From NCBI RefSeq assembly GCF_021234875.1, contig NZ_JAJQVM010000015.1, positions 51,841 through 115,840 of the forward strand: a DNA stretch of 64,000 bases. Direction: 5' to 3'. The notes beneath the pieces were generated by a model. It was not told where the DNA came from. It was given only the letters and a program-made list of their open reading frames with translations, and made no database searches. Within the stretch, counting starts at the first letter, position 1. Every line of letters starts with the position of its first letter. Source of the DNA: Marinibactrum halimedae. GTDB taxonomy: Bacteria; Pseudomonadota; Gammaproteobacteria; Pseudomonadales; Cellvibrionaceae. Position numbers and translations under genes: made by a program. Shown here one piece after another: positions 58,344-64,000 of the stretch.

Positions 58344-59776
58344 AACCTTATCATAATGTCCTTTGTTGTATTGCTGCCACTTTTCTATTAGCTAACTGTA
58401 GTCATAATCCTGAATTTAGAAATCAGATTGAGTCGAATAATTTTCAAGCCAATAAAGTTGAATTTCAAGAGCATGAGAAAGGTCGGTACCGAGCATCAAA
58501 CCCAGAGCAACGTTGGTGGCAGACATTAAAAGACAATGAGCTAGGCCAGCTAATTCATCATGCTTTCAAGCACAATTACGATATACGTATCGCTCTTTCT
58601 AATGTTGCAGCTGCGAGAGCACTAGTAAGCGAAAGCAAACTCGACCGTTATCCTACTATCCAAGCGAACGCCGGCAGTGCAAGGCAACGCTTGAGTGACG
58701 AAGGCGTGAACGGCATCAATGCTGAACGTAACTTTAGTACATACGATGCTGGGTTTGACGCTGTTTGGGAGCTAGATCTATTTGGCCGAGTGAACTCAGG
58801 TATTAGTGCTTCATCAGCGAATCTAGAAGCGAGGCGTGCCGACGCTCAAGCTATGCACGTTACAGTTGCTGCGGAGGTAGCAAAAAACTATATTGAGTTG
58901 CGTGGCGCACAATTACAGTTAAACGTAGCTGAAAAGAATGCAAAGAACCAGCGCACCACATTAAAGTTAACGAATGAACTATTGACTGCAGGTCGAGGTT
59001 CCACGCTTGATGTAGAACGCGCAAAAAGCCAAGTACTTTTTACAGAATCACAAATTCCATCCCTTCAAGCTGCAATAAACGCCTCGATCAATCGGCTCGA
59101 GGTCCTCACGGGACAACCGCCAGATACCCTGCGTGAACTACTTAAACAATCAAAAGACCTTCCCTCCATTCCTATTACTGTAGCAGTCGGAGATGCGCCA
59201 AGTTTACTTGCTCGAAGACCCGATGTCCGAGCAGCAGAACACGAACTGGCAAGTTCTATTGCAGAATACGATATAGAAGTTGCGAATCTTTATCCGCGCT
59301 TCACCCTCGAAGGAAGTATTGGATTTTTATCAACATCATTTTCGAACACATTTACTGGAGGTGCATCCAACTTTATTTTTGGTCCTCGCATTTCGTGGGC
59401 CGCGTTTGATTTAGGTCGTGTGAAATCTCGCATTAAAGCATCAGATGCTAAAGCTCAAGCTGACCTTTCTCGATTTGAAAAAACAGTACGTGTAGCACTG
59501 GAAGAAGTTGATACTGGAATGGTTAACTTTTCTCACGAAGAAAAAAGGCGAGCAAAACTTGCTGCTGCAGCGAACGCAAGTGCTAAGGCGTCAATACTCG
59601 CTCGTCAAAGGTACGACGCGGGTAGTGATAATTTTCTTGACTTACTCGACTCAGAGCGCAGTTTATTGGATGCCCAAAGTCAGCTAGCAACTAGCGAAAC
59701 CAAAGTATTACTTGACTTAGTTGCCTTATATAAGGCACTTGGCGGCGGTTGGCAAATCACTCAAAACACCAAATAA
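58340..59776 (+). CDS. Outer-membrane efflux channel (NodT/OprM family)
   Basis: A 478-residue lipoprotein channel: signal ending LLANC, then two TolC-type repeats of long helices and strands. Typical pieces are RWWQTLKDNELGQLI, YDAGFDAVWELDLFGRV, LLARRPDVRAAEHELASSIA and SWAAFDLGRVKSRIKA. It completes the tripartite pump. The start codon overlaps the pump stop (ATGA). Confidence 0.94.
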   Translation: MKPYHNVLCCIAATFLLANCSHNPEFRNQIESNNFQANKVEFQEHEKGRYRASNPEQRWWQTLKDNELGQLIHHAFKHNYDIRIALSNVAAARALVSESKLDRYPTIQANAGSARQRLSDEGVNGINAERNFSTYDAGFDAVWELDLFGRVNSGISASSANLEARRADAQAMHVTVAAEVAKNYIELRGAQLQLNVAEKNAKNQRTTLKLTNELLTAGRGSTLDVERAKSQVLFTESQIPSLQAAINASINRLEVLTGQPPDTLRELLKQSKDLPSIPITVAVGDAPSLLARRPDVRAAEHELASSIAEYDIEVANLYPRFTLEGSIGFLSTSFSNTFTGGASNFIFGPRISWAAFDLGRVKSRIKASDAKAQADLSRFEKTVRVALEEVDTGMVNFSHEEKRRAKLAAAANASAKASILARQRYDAGSDNFLDLLDSERSLLDAQSQLATSETKVLLDLVALYKALGGGWQITQNTK

Positions 59777-59850
59777 AATCAACTGGTATTCATCTACAAT
59801 TTACCCAATTTTGCTGAGTTCTAATCCAATACGAAACGGGGGAAGTTTCA

Positions 59851-60900
59851 TTGAATGCAATTCGCAAATTATTGATTTCACCATCAAAAAGAACGTATCA
59901 ACGAATTTTTATCTCAAGCATAGGCATATTGGTCGTCAGCATGATTTTGGTGTCCAAAACTTATGGCGAAACGCCTTTTAATTGGGCATCGATCACGATT
60001 GATAATGATCTCTTTGTGGGCAACGACAATGGATATACCAATGGTCTTTACATCTCCTTGTATCAAGTAGGTCCCCGACAAAAAGAATCAATGACCAAGC
60101 CTGATTTTTGGGTGAAACCGCTTCTGTGGTTGTGGCCAAGTAACGATGCCTTTTATGCGATTAATAGCTATACATTGGGTCAATCAATGGTAACGCCTCT
60201 CGATACTCAAGAACCGATACCATCTGAGAATGAATTACCCTATTCGGGCGTTCTGTTTTTAATAAACAACTACGTCATGGTGTCACCCAAAAAGGCCGAT
60301 AAATTTAGTACGACCGTTGGCGTGGTTGGTCCCGCCTCAGGCGCAGAACAAACACAAAATTTTGTCCATGACCTGATTGGTAGTGACCGAGCAAAAGGCT
60401 GGGATACGCAAATGGAAAATGAATTTGTTTTCCAATTTTCTCGAGCAAGACTGTGGCGCAATTGGGTGTCCAAAAGTAGTCATTGGGATCTGTTAACTCA
60501 GGCAGAAATTAACCTTGGTACGATAGAAAGCTCAGGCAATGCAGCAATAATGTTGAGAACCGGACGCCTACTGGATAAATCCTATCACACACCTCTTTAC
60601 GCCAACACTCGAGTTGCCAACCCTGTTGCACCCAGTGGCGGTTGGTACGCATATTTTGGCATTCAAGGCGGTTACGTCGCTCGCTGGCTCTATACAGATG
60701 GAACAGCATTTAGAGATGGTCCATCAGTGAGTTACGACAGAGAGCGACTCGGCGTAACTGCTGGAGTTGCTTTTTCCTTAACTAAACACTGTTTGGTCAC
60801 TTTAGCGTTAACGGAAACAAATCTTTTATTGGGCGGTGACAACAGGGAGGTTAAAGAATCTAGTCGTTTTGGCACCTTGACTTTCGCTTGGCAACGTTGA
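59851..60900 (+). CDS. LpxR-family lipid A 3'-O-deacylase-like outer-membrane protein
   Basis: A 349-residue protein with an N-terminal signal region and the DUF2219/LpxR pattern: WASITIDNDLFVGNDNGYTNGLYISLYQ in two parts, conserved Asn/Asp residues of the active site, then a 12-strand barrel-like tail. LpxR removes a 3' acyloxyacyl group from lipid A in Salmonella. The start is a TTG at 59851, five bases after GGGGGAAG; the nearest in-frame ATG would lie inside the signal peptide. It lies 74 bp after the efflux operon and may be transcribed with it, linking pump expression with outer-membrane remodelling. Confidence 0.82.
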   Translation: MNAIRKLLISPSKRTYQRIFISSIGILVVSMILVSKTYGETPFNWASITIDNDLFVGNDNGYTNGLYISLYQVGPRQKESMTKPDFWVKPLLWLWPSNDAFYAINSYTLGQSMVTPLDTQEPIPSENELPYSGVLFLINNYVMVSPKKADKFSTTVGVVGPASGAEQTQNFVHDLIGSDRAKGWDTQMENEFVFQFSRARLWRNWVSKSSHWDLLTQAEINLGTIESSGNAAIMLRTGRLLDKSYHTPLYANTRVANPVAPSGGWYAYFGIQGGYVARWLYTDGTAFRDGPSVSYDRERLGVTAGVAFSLTKHCLVTLALTETNLLLGGDNREVKESSRFGTLTFAWQR

Positions 60901-61045
60901 AACAAAGACATTTCGAGAGGCCAATTTACTTGTGTTATTGATGACTTTTTGTCACTACTGAAGCCATTTTACCCCTATTTTTCTTTTTATGATGACTTCT
61001 TATCATAGATTCCAACATTTAGACAACCAAGCAGGAGATACCATC

Positions 61046-61690
61046 ATGAAAATAGGCATTATCGGCGCAGGCGCAATCGGACAACTTTACGCATCTCTTT
61101 GGAGCACCGCGGGACATCAAGTTATGTTGAGTTCGCGTCATCCGGAAAGTATTCAACTTAATAGCTCTCAGAGTAATTCCATCGCATTCGGTACAGTTCA
61201 AGAGGCTGCGAGCTTTGGAGAAGTCATTCTACTGGCAGTCAACTACAACACAGTAGATGCCGCTCTTGACGCTATCCGGACAGCAACAGTCGGCAAATTG
61301 GTGATTGACGCCACGAATCCACTGGTGTGGAACAAAAGCGGCGGCACTGATCGGGTGATTCACGACGACGAAATTGCCGGGTTGGTAATGGCAAAACGTT
61401 TACCCAAGGCGCGTATTGCGAAGGCATTTACGTCGTTGTGGACAGGTTATGTCGAACAACACAGTAACGTGGACAAGCCCACCATCGCTATGCCTTTGGC
61501 TGCCGATGAGGCGCATGATTGCGATACAGTGGCTGAACTCATCAAAGATGCAGGCTTAGTGCCTGTTGTTCTTGGCACATTGGCCGAATCACGCCCTCTC
61601 GATCCACCTAGCCCCATCTGGAATGTCGTATTGACAAAAAACGAGCTGATCGAGCGCACTCAGCAGTTTAGAGCCGAATTAGCTGCCTAA
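61046..61690 (+). CDS. NAD(P)-binding oxidoreductase (F420-reductase-like)
   Basis: A 214-residue single-domain reductase with an N-terminal Rossmann motif (MKIGIIGAGAIGQLYASLW, GXGXXG), VILLAVNYNTVDAAL and VIDATNPLVW, as in the NADPH-dependent F420 reductase-like group. Cofactor F420 use is not implied. ATG 61046 follows AGGAG by eight bases. Its promoter region is related to the decayed sequence beside the LysR gene at 47601, which points to regulation by that LysR protein. The next two genes probably belong to the same pathway. Confidence 0.88.
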   Translation: MKIGIIGAGAIGQLYASLWSTAGHQVMLSSRHPESIQLNSSQSNSIAFGTVQEAASFGEVILLAVNYNTVDAALDAIRTATVGKLVIDATNPLVWNKSGGTDRVIHDDEIAGLVMAKRLPKARIAKAFTSLWTGYVEQHSNVDKPTIAMPLAADEAHDCDTVAELIKDAGLVPVVLGTLAESRPLDPPSPIWNVVLTKNELIERTQQFRAELAA

Positions 61691-61738
61691 TCACGTACAA
61701 CTTATTGAATTCTCAAATACATAGAGAGGTAACAAATC

Positions 61739-62347
61739 ATGAATATCAAAAATTTATTAATCTCACTTTCACTATCATCAGTCATTGTCTCTGGCACCGC
61801 CAGCAGTGAAACCTTTCCCACACAAACCAGCCTACCAAACAACCTGGTTAATCCAGCACAAGTTAGCTACCTGTCTGGGGAAGATGCTAATAAGGTTCGC
61901 GAAACGGTACAGCGCGTCTATTTGGCGGAGGACGCTCGCAACTACGACGCATTCAGGCATTTGTTAACAAAAGACTATCAGCAACAACACTCCATTTACG
62001 GTCGTCTAGAAGGAGTCGAAACGTTTATCAACTGGCTCAAGAGTAATCCACAGGCTTTTGATCGCTACCGCCATATGGCACTCAATACTGTGACAAGTGC
62101 CGTCGGGCAAGGTAAAGCGCAAGCCGTCAGTTATTTACTTGTGTTGGATTTGCATCCCGCTAAGGAGTCTGATGCAAGAGATTTACCTCGCATTCTTGCT
62201 CACGGGGTCGTTCGGGACCAGCTAGTCAAAAAAGATGACCGGTGGTTAATTACTCACCGTATTTACGATCAATTTGCAGTAGCTGCAGCTGTTGTAGCGG
62301 ACCGGGAAGTTCGAATTAAAGCCAGCCGCTATCTCGTGAGTGAATGA
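61739..62347 (+). CDS. Exported SnoaL-like protein
   Basis: A 202-residue protein with a signal peptide (IKNLLISLSLSSVIVSGTAS) and an NTF2/SnoaL-like cone fold: VQRVYLAEDARNYDAFRHLLTKDY and a C-terminal DRWLITHRIYDQF strand. Such domains act as small enzymes or ligand pockets. It is 48 bp after the oxidoreductase. Confidence 0.78.
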   Translation: MNIKNLLISLSLSSVIVSGTASSETFPTQTSLPNNLVNPAQVSYLSGEDANKVRETVQRVYLAEDARNYDAFRHLLTKDYQQQHSIYGRLEGVETFINWLKSNPQAFDRYRHMALNTVTSAVGQGKAQAVSYLLVLDLHPAKESDARDLPRILAHGVVRDQLVKKDDRWLITHRIYDQFAVAAAVVADREVRIKASRYLVSE

Positions 62348-62402
62348 CGTTTTGAAAATACCAACAATCCGATTTTATTAGCAAACCATTCAGCAATATG
62401 GC

Positions 62403-62434
62403 TGGCACTTTGATTCACGGAGACCAAAGTGCCA
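62403..62434. promoter_or_regulatory. Inverted repeat before the NmrA-like gene
   Basis: TGGCACTTTG (62403-62412) and CAAAGTGCCA (62425-62434) are perfect ten-base arms with a twelve-base loop. No T tract follows, so an operator or RNA hairpin is more likely than a terminator. Confidence 0.6.
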
Positions 62435-62468
62435 GAAAAAAAGCAACAAACTTTATAAGAGAAATAGT

Positions 62469-63347
62469 ATGACTAACGCAGCAACTACTACCGTTTTAAT
62501 TGCCGGTGCCACAGGCACAAACGGCAAAGCGCTTGTTCACGCTCTGTCTGATCATCCTAATATCAAGCCGCGAGCTTTGGTGCGTAATATCGAGAGTGCA
62601 CGTAAGCAACTGGGAAATAAAATCGATTTAGTACAAGGTGACTTGTCCGATATTAAAAGCTTGAAACGTGCCTTCGTTGATGTACAAAAGGCCTATATTG
62701 TCACTGCGATTCAAAACTATACAGTAGAACTATTTTACAATTTTTTTGTAGCCGCCAAGGAAGCCGGTGTATCCCAGCTGGTAAAATTTTCCGGTCTAGG
62801 TGCTTCTGTTGACTCGCCTTCAGAAGTGATACGACAGCATGGATTATCTGACCAAAAACTCATTGAAAGTGGATTAAATTATACGATTTTAAGGCCCAAT
62901 TCTTTTCATCAAAACATGCTGTTGCAAGCACAAAGTATTGCCCAGACCGATACTTTTTATTTACCACTGGGCCAAGCCAAACAAAGCACAATCGATGTAA
63001 GAGATATTGCAGATATCACAGTCAAAGTGATAAGCGAATCAGGGCATGACAACAAAATTTATGATTTAACAGGGCCAGAGAGTTTAAGTTTTCATGAGGT
63101 AGCCGAGATCATCGGCGACCAGCGTGGTAAATCTGTCAGCTACGTGCCTATTTCTGCATATGATGCGAGAGCGGCGATGATGGCTCAAGGAATGCCGGAA
63201 TGGACGGCGCATGTACTAGCAGAAATCCAAGATTTATTTGCTACCGGGATATATGCCGACATTCTGCCTGATACGGAGAAATTATTGGGTAAAAGAGCAA
63301 CGACTTTTCAGCAGTTTGTCGGGAGCAATTTGAGTCTATTTCAATAA
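62469..63347 (+). CDS. NmrA-like NAD(P)-binding protein
   Basis: A 292-residue extended SDR-type protein: TTVLIAGATGTNGKALVHAL (GXXGXXG), GDLSDIKSLKRAF, LVKFSGLGAS, LNYTILRPNSFHQNMLL and DVRDIADITVKVI, all as in NmrA/TMR-type quinone or NADP-binding proteins. The catalytic Tyr-Lys pair of classical SDRs is not evident. It ends just before an IS element. Confidence 0.88.
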   Translation: MTNAATTTVLIAGATGTNGKALVHALSDHPNIKPRALVRNIESARKQLGNKIDLVQGDLSDIKSLKRAFVDVQKAYIVTAIQNYTVELFYNFFVAAKEAGVSQLVKFSGLGASVDSPSEVIRQHGLSDQKLIESGLNYTILRPNSFHQNMLLQAQSIAQTDTFYLPLGQAKQSTIDVRDIADITVKVISESGHDNKIYDLTGPESLSFHEVAEIIGDQRGKSVSYVPISAYDARAAMMAQGMPEWTAHVLAEIQDLFATGIYADILPDTEKLLGKRATTFQQFVGSNLSLFQ

Positions 63348-63348
63348 A

Positions 63349-64000
63349 TTAAGGGCACCTCTAAAAATAGCCCAACTTTGATATAATCTCACTGTTCAAA
63401 AATTTCAAGAGTTTCCTTCTATGTCTCAGCCCGGCTTTTTTGATTTAGATGACAGGTATCGCAAGTTAGATGAAAAAGATCCATTAGTTCATCTCAACAA
63501 ACTGATATTTTGGGAAGCCTTTCGTCCGACCTTAAAGGAAATACGAAAGTCGAACCGAAAAAGCAATGCGGGTCGTAAAGCCTATGACGAGCTTCTGATG
63601 TTCAAAGTACTCGTACTTCAGCACTTATACAATGTATCCGATGATCAGATAGAGTACCAAATACGGGACCGCTATTCTTTTTGCCGGTTTTTAGGTCTGA
63701 CTCCATCGGACAAGGTGCCTGATGCCAAGACAGTGTGGCTGTTTAGAGAAAACCTAGTCAAAGCTGGTTTAATGAAGCGTTTGTTTTTTACTTTTGATGT
63801 TCAATTAGAGGAACACGGTTTTCAAGCAAGAAAAGGTCAAATAGTGGATGCGAGTTTTGTCGATGTTCCCAGGCAGCGCAATAAAAAGGAAGAAAACAAA
63901 CAGATAAAACGCGGTGAAACGCCTGATCGTTTTGAAAAGAATCCGAACGTTGGCGCTCAAAAAGATACGGATGCCCGCTGGGCGAAGAAGAACCAAGAGA
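63349..64000 (+). mobile_element. Left end of an IS5-family insertion sequence
   Basis: The element begins at 63353 with GGGCACCTCTAAAAATAG, the terminal inverted repeat typical of IS5-family elements, preceded by TTAA (63349-63352), a plausible four-base target. The right end and second target copy are beyond the window. It abuts the NmrA-like stop codon by a few bases without disrupting the gene. Confidence 0.9.
63421..64000 (+). CDS. IS5-family transposase (3' end outside window)
   Basis: The frame starts MSQPGFFDLDDRYRKLDEKD and stays open to the window edge (193 codons). It shows the N-terminal IS5 domain (FKVLVLQHLYNVSDDQIEYQ, DRYSFCRFLGL, PDAKTVWLFRENL) and the first acidic residue of the DDE triad in GQIVDASFVDVP. 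No frameshift or stop is seen in the visible part, so the element may be intact. Confidence 0.93.
   Translation, partial: MSQPGFFDLDDRYRKLDEKDPLVHLNKLIFWEAFRPTLKEIRKSNRKSNAGRKAYDELLMFKVLVLQHLYNVSDDQIEYQIRDRYSFCRFLGLTPSDKVPDAKTVWLFRENLVKAGLMKRLFFTFDVQLEEHGFQARKGQIVDASFVDVPRQRNKKEENKQIKRGETPDRFEKNPNVGAQKDTDARWAKKNQE

Overview
The window is a chromosomal segment from a Gram-negative gammaproteobacterium. Gene content and order resemble the Pseudomonas/Oceanospirillales side of the class: smc-zipA-ligA, leuCDB followed by asd and fimV, thrS-infC-rpmI-rplT-pheST-ihfA-merR, type IV pilus ATPase PilU, and polyhydroxyalkanoate (PHA) regulator plus phasin. The taxonomic placement is an inference from these families and their order; the sequence has no species-level marker.

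Layout. 0-4 kb: end of an unknown gene, PHA regulator phaR and a phasin with exact PhaR-type CTGC-N3-GCAG operators, a pentapeptide-repeat protein, and an outer-membrane barrel gene with an 11-copy 15-bp repeat upstream. 4.3-9.2 kb: a LysR gene divergent from leuC-leuD-leuB with three CTAAT/ATTAG dyads between. 9.3-17.5 kb: an unknown helical protein, a SUKH protein, pilU, asd and a very acidic fimV. 17.7-20 kb: tRNA-Asp and tRNA-Val on the minus strand, then an isolated ccmH-ccmI pair. 20.4-29 kb: smc, zipA, ligA, a lytic-transglycosylase lipoprotein and two small unknowns. 29-35.8 kb: a lipid block (AraC regulator, acyl-CoA dehydrogenase, SCP2 protein, acyl-CoA ligase, patatin). 35.8-38 kb: PilZ and DUF1631 proteins. 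38.3-46 kb: the thrS-to-ihfA translation operon (infC uses an ATT start) and a MerR regulator, ending at tRNA-Pro(GGG).

The sequence after tRNA-Pro looks accessory. It holds three overlapping small minus-strand genes, a LysR gene, a MarR-hydrolase operon with a large operator palindrome, a NarL-type response regulator with a cytoplasmic four-GAF histidine kinase, a divergent RND efflux operon (fusion protein, pump, outer-membrane channel), an LpxR-type lipid A deacylase, a three-gene NAD(P)-oxidoreductase set, and the left end of an IS5-family element that runs out of the window.

Three observations stand out. First, the control region between the kinase and the efflux operon carries a perfect palindrome with 23-bp arms whose centre is an exact NarL-type 7-2-7 site, which ties the two-component system to the pump. 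Second, the sequence beside the accessory LysR gene is a decayed copy of the promoter and start of the oxidoreductase gene 12.4 kb away, so the regulator-efflux block sits between two related copies. Third, the core part of the window has many short intergenic direct duplications (14-19 bp units), the largest being the 11-copy array; I saw none in the accessory part.
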